Assembly (NCBI GenBank): GCA_963590415.1
Contig: CAVAPB010000011.1
Span: forward strand, 11,016 to 75,015
Source of the DNA: Fimenecus sp963590415
Lineage (GTDB): Bacteria > Bacillota > Clostridia > Oscillospirales > Acutalibacteraceae
Direction: 5' to 3'
Length of the DNA: 64,000 nucleotides
The translations under genes and the position numbers were made by a program. The notes under the pieces were generated by a model. It did no database searches and was not told where the DNA came from. It saw nothing but the letters and a program-made list of their open reading frames with translations. Shown here piece by piece: positions 52,705-60,925 of this stretch. Numbering within the stretch: the stretch's first letter is position 1; every line of letters starts with the position of its first letter.

Positions 52705-53472
52705 TCAAGAACATCTGAGAAGAGCAACCGTAATATTGTCCTTTTCATTTCTGCTCTTTACCAGATTGATTAAATATTTACTGTTTGCCTCCATAGCGGC
52801 GATACCTTTAAGCCTGTCGGGATTAAAGCAATCATAAATTTCCGCATCGGAAATAACATGCCTGAAGCCGTCCGAGCAGAGCATATATACCGAGTCCTTT
52901 TCGGCTTTTCCTAAAATCACCTGAGGCTCGACATTCCTTGACGCTCCGCAGCACTGCAAAAGCATATTTCTTCTCGGGTCTGCCGCCGCCTGTTCGGGCG
53001 TCATTCTGCCGAGCTTTATTTCCCTTGCGATAAATGTCTGATCCTCGGTCAACTGTGAAACCGAATTTTTCAGATTATACACACGGGAATCGCCGACATG
53101 AACAATCAGATACTTTCCGCCTACGACAAGCATTGCCGTAACCGTTGTTCCGAGCGAAACATCAACGGTTTTTCCGTACTGTGAAATGCGGTAATTCTGT
53201 TCTTTTACTATCCTTGTCCACTCCGAAGATACGGTATCCCAGGAAAAGTTGTTTAACATATTCGGTAAATCCCTGTCAAACCAATCGCAAAAAGCTCTTA
53301 TTACTGTTGCGCTTGCAAGCTCCCCCTTGTCAAGTCCGCCCATACCGTCGCAAAGCACCGCCATTGCAACCTGACCGAACTTTTCGGTTTCCGCAATTTT
53401 CACACAAACACTGTCCTGATTTGTTTTTTTGCTGATTCCGATATCGGTTACAGCAGAAGCTAAAAATCGCAT
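52705..53472 (-). CDS. PP2C-family Ser/Thr phosphatase
   Basis: A 255-aa PPM/PP2C phosphatase, soluble. Metal-binding and catalytic motifs are present: TNQDSV, AVLCDGMGGLDKGELAS, VHVGDSRVYNL, LTEDQTF, MLCSDGFRHVISD and NEKDNITVALL. It removes phosphate from Ser/Thr, countering the kinase encoded 18 bases downstream; together with the FHA proteins they form a writer-eraser-reader set. AAGGAG precedes the ATG. Confidence 0.94.
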   Translation of the reverse strand: MRFLASAVTDIGISKKTNQDSVCVKIAETEKFGQVAMAVLCDGMGGLDKGELASATVIRAFCDWFDRDLPNMLNNFSWDTVSSEWTRIVKEQNYRISQYGKTVDVSLGTTVTAMLVVGGKYLIVHVGDSRVYNLKNSVSQLTEDQTFIAREIKLGRMTPEQAAADPRRNMLLQCCGASRNVEPQVILGKAEKDSVYMLCSDGFRHVISDAEIYDCFNPDRLKGIAAMEANSKYLINLVKSRNEKDNITVALLRCS

Positions 53473-53491
53473 AACTTTCTCCTTAATTCAA

Positions 53492-54310
53492 TCAGCGCAT
53501 ACCCTGTTGAGCGTATGCGTTATTCTGCTGAAGCTGAGGATATTTTTCGCTTGTTCCGTACTGATTGACGCCCGGCTGACTGTCGGTGCAGCAATATACG
53601 AGCATAATAATGGGTCCTATTCCAAGCGGAATTAAATACATAAGCAGATAAATTCCGCCTTTGCCTATATCGTGCAGTCTGCGTACGGTCAAGGCAAGAC
53701 GGGGAACAATCGTTGCCAATGAATAAAGACCTACTATACCGCCCGAAATCATTGAAGCTATCTCCCCATCGTATGTAACACCCATTATGATGCCGGTTAT
53801 TATTCCTATAATCACTCCGAGTACTGCCTCTGTCAAAACAACAAACCAATAATCCGAGCGCCTTGCTCTGCCGTTGAAATTGGCATAATTCTTCCAGAAG
53901 TCCGCATATGCCTTGAGCGGATTTTTCTTTGCTGTCGGGGCATATCCCATTCCGGGCTGATATGGCTGCTGATTCTGTACGGGATTTCCGTATGCCTGTC
54001 CGCCCTGAGCATAATTCATGGGAGGCTGCTGCGGCGCGGGGTTACGGTAATTGTTCGGATTTTGCTGATAATAATTTGAAGCGGGCTGTGGGGTATATAC
54101 AGTCGGCTCATTATTTACAGACTGCGACGGCGCATAAGGATTATCGGCAAGCACTGTTGTCGCACCCGAATCAAAATTTTCCTCTTCAAAATTCGGCGTT
54201 CCGCCGACAAAGTTGTTCGCTTCGTTGTTTGCCGAAAGCCTGCAGCCGCAAACGGTACAGAATACCGCATCGTCATTTACTGTTGCTCCGCACTGATTAC
54301 ATTTTTTCAT
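53492..54310 (-). CDS. Zinc-ribbon protein with DUF805 membrane domain
   Basis: A 272-aa protein: N-terminal zinc ribbon (CNQCGATVNDDAVFCTVCG), a Gln/Pro/Asn-rich linker that contains GATTVLADNP (a likely phosphothreonine motif) and a DUF805 domain from ~residue 145 (FWKNYANFNGRARRSDYWFV; LALTVRRLHDIGKG) with four membrane helices. DUF805 proteins are common membrane proteins of unknown role. The linker motif ties it to the kinase/FHA network. Its start overlaps the stop of the upstream gene by four bases (ATGA). Confidence 0.85.
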   Translation of the reverse strand: MKKCNQCGATVNDDAVFCTVCGCRLSANNEANNFVGGTPNFEEENFDSGATTVLADNPYAPSQSVNNEPTVYTPQPASNYYQQNPNNYRNPAPQQPPMNYAQGGQAYGNPVQNQQPYQPGMGYAPTAKKNPLKAYADFWKNYANFNGRARRSDYWFVVLTEAVLGVIIGIITGIIMGVTYDGEIASMISGGIVGLYSLATIVPRLALTVRRLHDIGKGGIYLLMYLIPLGIGPIIMLVYCCTDSQPGVNQYGTSEKYPQLQQNNAYAQQGMR

Positions 54311-55413
54311 TTTAATATTCCTTTCTTCTTTACAGAATTATTTTTTACATAAGCTGTATTTTCATCGGTGTATCCGATAACCGCCCTCGGGCATACGGGC
54401 GCAAGAGTTCTCACTGTATTAAGCAGCCGTTCTTCCTGCCGTGAGTCATACCTGAAGTGCAATTTTTCTCCGTATCTGTTGACAACAATAAGTTCACGGT
54501 AAGTATTTGAAAAAATAAATATTTTCAGAGAGTTCACTTTCTGATACATACACAAAATATCGTCAAGTCTTACCGTATTCCCTTTATTTGTTTGAGAGAA
54601 CAAGAAGCGTCCGTCGGTAAAAACAAATCCGTCGGAATATTTACAATTTTCCTTTGCCTGTTCACGCAGTTCGACATAATTGCCGTAATCGGCAAACAGC
54701 GTCTTCCTTCTTCGATAAGAAGTAAAGAAGTATAAAAATGCAGATATTGGCAAAACACCAGCCATCAAGTAGCCAAACCATATATCCGAGTTGTCGCCGT
54801 ATGTTTTAGGAGATTTCAAAATGTTGATCTGCCTGTCTATGTTCGTAACATTATCCGCATCGTATTCTATGAGTTCCGAGTCAACATTGCTCACAGTGCC
54901 GTAAAGCGTAAGCGTAACGGGATTTTCGGGAATTTCCCCGCTGTCGTACATATCGAAGCTGTCCGGCAGAATTTTAAGGTTAGCCTCATAAAAGCTGTTA
55001 GGAACCTTCAAGAACAGCAAATATCCGTCCGTATTATATGCAATGCAATATACATCCTGCGTAGCCTTGGTTTTTTCGGAATAAGACTCATAGCACACGG
55101 TTGAGCTGACAATATCCAAAGTAACATAATCGCCGACAACGCTGTTCTCCGACAGCACGGAAGGCTGTACATATTGAACTTCGGCATTTTGCCCTTTTGC
55201 AAGGGTTATGATTGCCGCAACAATCAAAGGCAAGGAGATAACCAAAAACAAAATCGCCGATAGACCGTGCAAAATAATATCCTTTGGCTTTTTGGCAAAT
55301 GCGCTTGAGCCGGCTGTCACCTGAACGGGAATATTACCCCCCCCGCAGCCGCACATACCGCAACGCTCGTCTGCGTCATTCATCGCATTTCCGCAATTCT
55401 GACAGTATTTCAT
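54307..55413 (-). CDS. Zinc-ribbon protein with two membrane helices
   Basis: The 368-aa protein has an N-terminal zinc ribbon (YCQNCGNAMNDADERCGMCG), a membrane helix (HGLSAILFLVISLPLIVAAI), an extracellular loop of ~130 residues (EVQYVQPSVLSENSVVGDYV onward), a second helix (FGYLMAGVLPISAFLYFF) and a cytosolic end with a PH-like look (VRLDDILCMYQKVNSLKIFI; RYGEKLHFRYD). Function unknown. The ATG at 55413 follows GAGGGGG; the frame extends six codons further upstream. Confidence 0.75.
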   Translation of the reverse strand: MKYCQNCGNAMNDADERCGMCGCGGGNIPVQVTAGSSAFAKKPKDIILHGLSAILFLVISLPLIVAAIITLAKGQNAEVQYVQPSVLSENSVVGDYVTLDIVSSTVCYESYSEKTKATQDVYCIAYNTDGYLLFLKVPNSFYEANLKILPDSFDMYDSGEIPENPVTLTLYGTVSNVDSELIEYDADNVTNIDRQINILKSPKTYGDNSDIWFGYLMAGVLPISAFLYFFTSYRRRKTLFADYGNYVELREQAKENCKYSDGFVFTDGRFLFSQTNKGNTVRLDDILCMYQKVNSLKIFIFSNTYRELIVVNRYGEKLHFRYDSRQEERLLNTVRTLAPVCPRAVIGYTDENTAYVKNNSVKKKGILK

Positions 55414-55438
55414 ATCATTTCCCCCTCTCAAATAGCCA

Positions 55439-56521
55439 TTACCCTATATGGAATTCAAACGGCTCGTTCGCCAGCACTATCTCATCTCCGTCGTATATTT
55501 CATACTCGGTCATAGGCTTAATCGGCGCTCCGTTCACATATGTCTTATTGGTTGAATTGTTGTCCTTGATAAAATATCTGTCGTTCTTGGTTATGATATC
55601 CGCATGTAACCTGCTGACAGCATTATTGTTAGCAACAAAGCAATCGACATAGCTGCGTTCCTTGCCGATACGGAACACGGGCTTGTTGATTTCGATTTTA
55701 TCGTAATTGCTTTTCCTTATCATATACGGATAAGCTTTAACAGGCGCAGTATCAAGAACGGTCGTTCCCTCCGACTCGTCAAGCAATGCGGTACCCTCGC
55801 TTTCCTCATTAAGCAAGGAGGTCGCTTCGGCGTCATTTTCCGGTGAAGAAATCGGCGGATTTCCAAAATCCGTTCGGTTGTTCTCGTAGTACGGAATATT
55901 ATCACGGTAATAAAAATCCTTACCGTTTCCGATATACTCGCTCTTTCCGAAATTCTGCCGTTTTATCTGCTGATACACCTGAGGATAAACATTCAGTATG
56001 TATTTTTCCATCGCCATTACCGAAACGACCTGCAAGCTGCGCATATAATTTGCCAACTGATTTATACAGGCGTAATCATCATTAAGTCCGAGATTCACGG
56101 AATAGACAACATCGAACAGGAAGCCTGCAATATTGCAGACGGCGTTCGCCGACACCACGGGCTGGTAAATAAAATGCAGCTCCTTTGTATATTCGTTGAC
56201 AAACACCTTGTCCGTATCAAGGATTAAGTTATTTATATTAAACGAATTCCTGCCGACAGATTTTATAACCTCAAGGCTTTGGGCAAGGAGTAGGAAAAAG
56301 TCGTTTAACGAAACGCCCCTTCTGAGATATTCCGAAAGCCTTATTCCCGACGGAGAAATATATAAAAGCTTCCTGTCGGTTTCCGCAGTAGGGCGCATTA
56401 TTCCCCTTATTATCTTTGTGGAAAGGACTTCCATTTCCCTTTCGTTTATGCGTTCCTCGTTATCCAGCTTGCTTCTGACCTCAATAATTCCGTCCTTTGA
56501 TTTAACCCGGATTTTAGCCAT
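55439..56521 (-). CDS. DUF6382-like protein with FHA domain, first gene of the T7SS operon
   Basis: A 360-aa cytosolic protein. Residues ~1-185 form a DUF6382-like domain (SPSGIRLSEYLRRGVSLNDF; LILDTDKVFVNEYTKELHFI), residues ~225-255 a linker with three acceptor-like repeats (ATSLLNEE, GTALLDES, GTTVLDTA), and the end is an FHA domain (FRIGKERSYVDC, AVSRLHADII, NSTNKTYVNG). The linker repeats sit right beside the FHA domain, so it could bind its own or a neighbour's phosphothreonine, as GarA/OdhI do. First gene behind the LytTR-type promoter at 56583-56651. Confidence 0.85.
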   Translation of the reverse strand: MAKIRVKSKDGIIEVRSKLDNEERINEREMEVLSTKIIRGIMRPTAETDRKLLYISPSGIRLSEYLRRGVSLNDFFLLLAQSLEVIKSVGRNSFNINNLILDTDKVFVNEYTKELHFIYQPVVSANAVCNIAGFLFDVVYSVNLGLNDDYACINQLANYMRSLQVVSVMAMEKYILNVYPQVYQQIKRQNFGKSEYIGNGKDFYYRDNIPYYENNRTDFGNPPISSPENDAEATSLLNEESEGTALLDESEGTTVLDTAPVKAYPYMIRKSNYDKIEINKPVFRIGKERSYVDCFVANNNAVSRLHADIITKNDRYFIKDNNSTNKTYVNGAPIKPMTEYEIYDGDEIVLANEPFEFHIG

Positions 56522-56582
56522 ATTTCATTCTCCCATTACAAACAACTTTAGAAAATACAAAGATAAATATAAATTCGATTAA

Positions 56583-56651
56583 ATTCTACTGATTTTGCAA
56601 CTACTTTTCAATATGTTCGTGGTGAAAAGCCGAGTTTGCGTGGTATAAAAC
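56583..56651 (-). promoter_or_regulatory. T7SS operon promoter with LytTR-type direct repeats
   Basis: On the reverse strand two repeats (TTTATACCACG; TTTTCACCACG) lie at an exact 21-base period (starts 56639 and 56618 on the + strand), followed by GAACATA, the -35 box TTGAAA (56606-56611), a 17-base spacer and TAGAAT (56583-56588). The gene start is 62 bases downstream. The same arrangement precedes the fusion kinase gene at 59867. Confidence 0.8.
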
Positions 56652-56703
56652 CAATCGAGTGAAAACAAATCAGAAATTTTCGCCGTTGTACTCCGTCAGC
56701 GTA

Positions 56704-56732
56704 TTGAATTTAAGATTACAGTATTGTATAAT
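56704..56732 (+). promoter_or_regulatory. Forward promoter without a gene, likely remnant of a duplicated control region
   Basis: TTGAAT (56704-56709), 17 bases, TATAAT (56727-56732). The preceding GTCAGCGTATTGA block also precedes the response regulator promoter (GACAGCGTATTGA at 60007). Here no forward gene follows; a transcript would meet the hairpin at 56768-56811 within about 40 bases. Confidence 0.5.
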
Positions 56733-56767
56733 ACTTTTCCTGAATTTGATTTACGGGATGTTTGCAA

Positions 56768-56811
56768 ACGAAAACACCGATAGCGCTTTTACGGCACCGT
56801 CGGTGTTTTCT
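56768..56811 (-). terminator. Terminator of the fusion kinase gene
   Basis: Arms GAAAACACCGA/TCGGTGTTTTC with a 20-base loop, 27 bases after the stop of the reverse-strand gene; could also end a forward transcript. Confidence 0.65.
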
Positions 56812-56837
56812 GTGTTTTATGGAGAGGTAAGGGGATA

Positions 56838-59800
56838 TCATTTTCCGAACAAATGCGAAAACAAGCCTTTTTTCGGCGGAAGCTCGTTGTATATGCTTAA
56901 ATCGTTGAGCAGCTCTCCGCAGGAAGTATACCGTTCCCTCGGACTGAATCGGGTGCATTTGTTCATTATATACGCAAGACCGGGTGCAACGCCCGGTTCG
57001 TTAAGAGTTATGGGGTTCAAAAGAAAATTACGCTCGCACACCTCGTTTCCCGTTAAAAGGCGATACATTGTAATTCCCATAGCGTATATATCCGTTCTGG
57101 GGTCGGTCTGTCCTCTGCCTCCGAACTGTTCCGGAGCCGCATAGCCCCTTGTTCCGAGCGAACAGGTATCTTCTGTGCGTCCGGGCTTGAATGTACGCAT
57201 AATTCCAAAATCCACCACTCTTATTCGACCGCTTGGCTCCAAAATAAAATTGGACGGCTTTACATCGCGATAAATATGAATGGGATTGAGCGAATGCAAA
57301 TAACCGATTACATTGCAAATCTGTCGCATCCAGTCAACAACATTATCGGCGGACTGAGCGCCGTATTCCTTTACTATTTCCTCAAGAGATGTGCCGCATA
57401 CATATTCTTCAACAACAACCGCCATACTGTCGGAAATATATATATCGGCAATCTTGGGGATTAACGGATGGTTCAATTCCTTTTGCACGGAAGCCTGCTC
57501 TGCTATATTTTCCGGCGAAACAGGTGCGTCCTTGCGTGAAATCTTTACAGTCCATTGCAAATTAAGCCGTGTATCCGTTGCAAGATACACTTCAAAGGTT
57601 CCGCCTCTGCCGATATGCTTGAGAATTACATATTTTTCGTCTATAACGGTGCCCTGTTTGATATTTTCCCTGTCAAAATCAGCCTCTCTTTTCTCTTTAA
57701 TTACAATCGGCATCAAAGAATCGCTTAAAAGCTTTGTAGGCAATATCAACGCTTCACTGTCATCGGGGTTTAAGACAACATAATCGCTCGCCGAAATAAC
57801 CGGAGGGAGATAATCACAGGGAAACATTCTGCATCTTGAAACACCCTCGGGAAAGTATTTGTCCATATGCTCCGATGTGGTAAACATAGGAATAATCCTT
57901 TTCTGCACACCGTTACTGACAATCGGCTTCAATTCCATAATCCGATATTCGAAGCCGTCGGAAGGCTTAATCACATCTCCCGATTTTAACCGTGCAGGGT
58001 CAATTCCGTTGAGAAATGCCTCTGCGTCAATTTCCATCGGGAAAAACAACGGGACATGTGAAAGTAAATTTATAATCATGCCAAAAGTCTTTGCTTTAAA
58101 TTCATCATCTGTAGCGTTCGAAAAATAGACGCAAAACCGCTCAAGCATTGAAATATCGTTCGTAAATTCATCAATGTTATCATAATTTAATTTCTGCTCC
58201 GGCTCACCGTTTGCCGTTTCGTCGCAGGCGGTTTTTGCATCCTCGTCTAAAACTTCTTCTGTTATTACCGTTGCCAATGCGTCCATTCCGTCGGCGTTGG
58301 GATGTGTACCGTCAACAGTGTCGTACACCGTATTACGCAAAGCCAAGTCAAGGATTTTGCACCCGTTCTCCCGAGCTGCCTCTCTTATTATTTCATTGTA
58401 CTTATCAATAGAAATTCCGCCGTAAGAGGCCGGAAAAACAAATTGCGGATTTGACGACATAAACGATTTGCCGAGGGTACAGCACCAAATCTCTGCCTGC
58501 GGATAATTCCGCTTTAATTCCGACAAAACGGTAATATATGCCGAGTCAAAGCTCAGCAGATCATACAAATTCTTTGTGCCGTCGGTACTTGTTCCGTACG
58601 GCTTTACCGCATTTGCCCAATCATTTAAGCCCATATTTACGATGATTACATCCGGCATAATGCCGTTGATATGCAAGCCTCCCGTCCGTTCCGGAGAACA
58701 ACCTGACGGAAATGCATCACCGTCATACGAAAGCTTTGTAACACGACTGCCCGACCAAGAATTATTTACAAGCAATTCTCCGCCGAAAAAGTCTATAACC
58801 TTGCCCCACCAAGTGTCTCTCATTTCTTTTACGCCTGATTTTTCACATGCGTCGTTTTCATAGAACACCTTATAGCCTCTGGGATTGTAGCCTGCAAGCG
58901 TACTGATTGAATCGCCCAAAACCGAAAACTGCTTTTTGTAATACCTGTTGAATTCTTTCCAATGAAAATATTGAAAGTTTTCTTCAATAGAGCTTTCACA
59001 TTTGTTACGCACTGATTCGAGCCACGGCAACTCGCGGGAAACAGGAATTTTTTTGTCTTTTGAAAACTCATTATCGAAGGCTTGAAAATTACTGTTGTTT
59101 CGGTCGTTGGGCTTAATCGCAAACACAATTTTGTTAAAGCAGTCCTCGTAACCGTTACAGTCTATCACTTCATGAAAGGCTTCGGCAACGACTTCGGGCG
59201 GATTTCCGAACGCTCCGCAGCCGAATGCGCCGAGCACCAGCACTTTGGCTCCGTTATCAATCGCCGCCTCAAATATATTTTTAATCCTGTTCTTAAACAG
59301 CTCTTTCAAGGCGGCTTTATTGGTATATTTCCTTTTTGCGATATACGGTGCGGAACAGGTAATTATATCAACCGAAAATTGCTTGTCCGCAGGCAGAAGT
59401 ACGGGTATTTCCGAGTCGTCCTTGAAAACAGTAACATCCCTTGTGTAAATCAACCTGTCGGAAAAGAAATTGTGTCCGAGCTTTTTGTGGTAAAAATAGA
59501 AATCCTCAAAAACCGTTACGCTGTTTAAGCACAAGTACAAATTACTGCTTCGACACAGACATTCTTCCTGTGCCATAGCGCCCTTCGAAACGCCTCCGCC
59601 CGGATATTGCGGATTTGCAAAATTCAACACGGCTGTTCTGCCGAATTGTATATATTTCTGTGCCGTCTCAAAGGTTGTGCCCGACACAACGCATATTTTT
59701 GATTTATCATCTTCCGATAAGTTCTCCCTTTTGCTGTGTGAAGCGGAGAAGTTTTCCCTGTAAACACATGCAGAGCTTACGGCTTTTTCCGTAAGCGTCT

Positions 59801-59867
59801 TAAGCTCTCCCGTTTGCGAACGCAATACCGTATCGTTAAAGCATTCAATTAAAGCTTCTCTTCCCAT
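56838..59867 (-). CDS. PARG - SGNH hydrolase - SseB-like - Ser/Thr kinase fusion protein
   Basis: A 1009-aa soluble protein of four domains. Residues 1-~265: bacterial-type poly(ADP-ribose) glycohydrolase (TIGR02452-like), with FANPQYPGGGVSKGAMAQEE holding Gly90-92 and the catalytic Glu pair 101-102. ~312-545: SGNH hydrolase, LGDSIST (Ser320), NNSWSGSR, MGLNDW and DGTHPNADG (Asp519, His522). ~565-715: SseB-like N-terminal domain (RIIPMFTTSEHMDKYF; DYVVLNPDD). ~737-1005: kinase with GRGGTFEVY, Lys775, YRDVKPSNF (Asp868), VDFG (Asp886) and GTRGYAAPEQ. All four active sites look intact. No signal peptide or membrane helix. It has its own LytTR-type promoter and terminator and stands between the two-component system and the T7SS operon. 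Substrates are unknown. Confidence 0.9.
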   Translation of the reverse strand: MGREALIECFNDTVLRSQTGELKTLTEKAVSSACVYRENFSASHSKRENLSEDDKSKICVVSGTTFETAQKYIQFGRTAVLNFANPQYPGGGVSKGAMAQEECLCRSSNLYLCLNSVTVFEDFYFYHKKLGHNFFSDRLIYTRDVTVFKDDSEIPVLLPADKQFSVDIITCSAPYIAKRKYTNKAALKELFKNRIKNIFEAAIDNGAKVLVLGAFGCGAFGNPPEVVAEAFHEVIDCNGYEDCFNKIVFAIKPNDRNNSNFQAFDNEFSKDKKIPVSRELPWLESVRNKCESSIEENFQYFHWKEFNRYYKKQFSVLGDSISTLAGYNPRGYKVFYENDACEKSGVKEMRDTWWGKVIDFFGGELLVNNSWSGSRVTKLSYDGDAFPSGCSPERTGGLHINGIMPDVIIVNMGLNDWANAVKPYGTSTDGTKNLYDLLSFDSAYITVLSELKRNYPQAEIWCCTLGKSFMSSNPQFVFPASYGGISIDKYNEIIREAARENGCKILDLALRNTVYDTVDGTHPNADGMDALATVITEEVLDEDAKTACDETANGEPEQKLNYDNIDEFTNDISMLERFCVYFSNATDDEFKAKTFGMIINLLSHVPLFFPMEIDAEAFLNGIDPARLKSGDVIKPSDGFEYRIMELKPIVSNGVQKRIIPMFTTSEHMDKYFPEGVSRCRMFPCDYLPPVISASDYVVLNPDDSEALILPTKLLSDSLMPIVIKEKREADFDRENIKQGTVIDEKYVILKHIGRGGTFEVYLATDTRLNLQWTVKISRKDAPVSPENIAEQASVQKELNHPLIPKIADIYISDSMAVVVEEYVCGTSLEEIVKEYGAQSADNVVDWMRQICNVIGYLHSLNPIHIYRDVKPSNFILEPSGRIRVVDFGIMRTFKPGRTEDTCSLGTRGYAAPEQFGGRGQTDPRTDIYAMGITMYRLLTGNEVCERNFLLNPITLNEPGVAPGLAYIMNKCTRFSPRERYTSCGELLNDLSIYNELPPKKGLFSHLFGK

Positions 59868-59903
59868 TTGAATTCATTCACCGTTTCCTAAGTTTATGTT
59901 AAC

Positions 59904-59973
59904 ATAATACTAAATTTCCGCTTCATTTTTCAATATGTTCGTGGTATAAAGCCGAGTTTGCGTGGTATAAAAC
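59904..59973 (-). promoter_or_regulatory. Fusion kinase promoter with LytTR-type direct repeats
   Basis: Reverse-strand repeats TTTATACCACG twice, identical over 11 bases, period exactly 21 (starts 59961 and 59940), then GAACATA, -35 TTGAAA (59928-59933), an 18-base spacer and TATTAT (59904-59909). The gene start is 37 bases downstream. Nearly identical to 56583-56651. Confidence 0.82.
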
Positions 59974-60015
59974 GCAATATCGGCGTTTTTTTGCCGAATG
60001 TACACTGACAGCGTA

Positions 60016-60044
60016 TTGATTTCGCCCAAAACTGATGATAATAT
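60016..60044 (+). promoter_or_regulatory. Promoter of the two-component system
   Basis: TTGATT (60016-60021), 17 bases, TAATAT (60039-60044). A leader of about 155 bases precedes the response regulator ATG. Divergent from the fusion kinase promoter, so the LytTR repeats at 59940-59971 could act on both. Confidence 0.6.
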
Positions 60045-60204
60045 CTATTATAATATACATACGCACTTCATATTCGGTTATTCACAGCCGGAAAGCGGTT
60101 TTTTACAGTGAAAGACGGTATCCTACAGCTGATTTGCAGTCGCAGTCCGATATGAAATCCGTTATGTATTTCCATGCGGCAGGCAAAATTTCGGAGGTGG
60201 GAAA

Positions 60205-60915
60205 ATGAATATTGTCATCTGTGATGACAGCTGCGATTACAGAGAGGTGCTGAGCGAGAAAATCAAAATTTGTCTTGAGGATATTTTCAGATTCAATTAC
60301 AGAATAATACACAAAAATTCTCTTGCTGAGCTTGCACAATTTCTTGAAAACGACAAGGCCGATATACTGTTCCTCGACATAATGGTTAACGGGATAAATT
60401 CTGTGGACTGGTCAATAAGCAATCTCAACGGCAATAATTTTCAGCTGATATTCATGACCTCTTACCCAATTGAAGCATACAATATTTTTGATACGCCATG
60501 TTCGTATTTTTTAATCAAATCCAAGGTAACGCCCGAGCAATTAAAAAAAGCCCTTAAAAAATGCATAGGCAACATTACACAGAAAAAGTCCGATTTGCTG
60601 CTTGTCAAAAGCGGCTCTAAAAATGTTACCTTGAACTTGCAGGAAATCGAATTCATTGAGTCGCGCAATAATAATGTCTCAATTTATTTCAGTGAGCAAC
60701 CGCCGATAACGCTGTATATGAAGCTCAAGGATATTGAAGATTTGCTTCCGTTGTATTTTTATAAGTGTCATAAATCATTTATAATAAATCTTAATGCGGT
60801 TACGGGCTGCGAGCCTTATGAATTTACACTTCACAACAGCAAGAAAATTCCCATACCGTTAAAGAAATACAAAAGCACGCTTGAAATCTACAGTAATTAT
60901 ATTTTGAATTTATAA
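60205..60915 (+). CDS. LytTR-family response regulator (AgrA-like)
   Basis: A 236-aa regulator: receiver domain with the acidic start NIVICDDSCDYREVL, phospho-acceptor Asp in ILFLDIMVNG, and FMTSYPIEAYNIF; then a LytTR DNA-binding domain (NLQEIEFIESRNNNVSIYF; YMKLKDIEDLLPLYFYKCHK; FIINLNAVTG). LytTR proteins bind pairs of ~9-base direct repeats about 21 bases apart, matching the sites at 59940 and 56618. Good GGAGG site. The histidine kinase gene follows after 10 bases. Similar pairs work with secreted peptides, but no agrB/agrD is in the window. Confidence 0.92.
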   Translation: MNIVICDDSCDYREVLSEKIKICLEDIFRFNYRIIHKNSLAELAQFLENDKADILFLDIMVNGINSVDWSISNLNGNNFQLIFMTSYPIEAYNIFDTPCSYFLIKSKVTPEQLKKALKKCIGNITQKKSDLLLVKSGSKNVTLNLQEIEFIESRNNNVSIYFSEQPPITLYMKLKDIEDLLPLYFYKCHKSFIINLNAVTGCEPYEFTLHNSKKIPIPLKKYKSTLEIYSNYILNL

Positions 60916-60925
60916 GGAGAAGCTA

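Noticed and set aside
59976..60204. An AgrD-like signal peptide gene near the AgrC/AgrA-like pair
   Set aside because: No short frame with a Cys-containing peptide core and amphipathic leader was found, and no agrB gene is in the window.
60152..60208. 18-codon leader frame (MKSVMYFHAAGKISEVGK) overlapping the response regulator start by ATGA
   Set aside because: No ribosome site ahead of its ATG, and the GGAGG inside it belongs to the regulator gene. It remains possible but unsupported.
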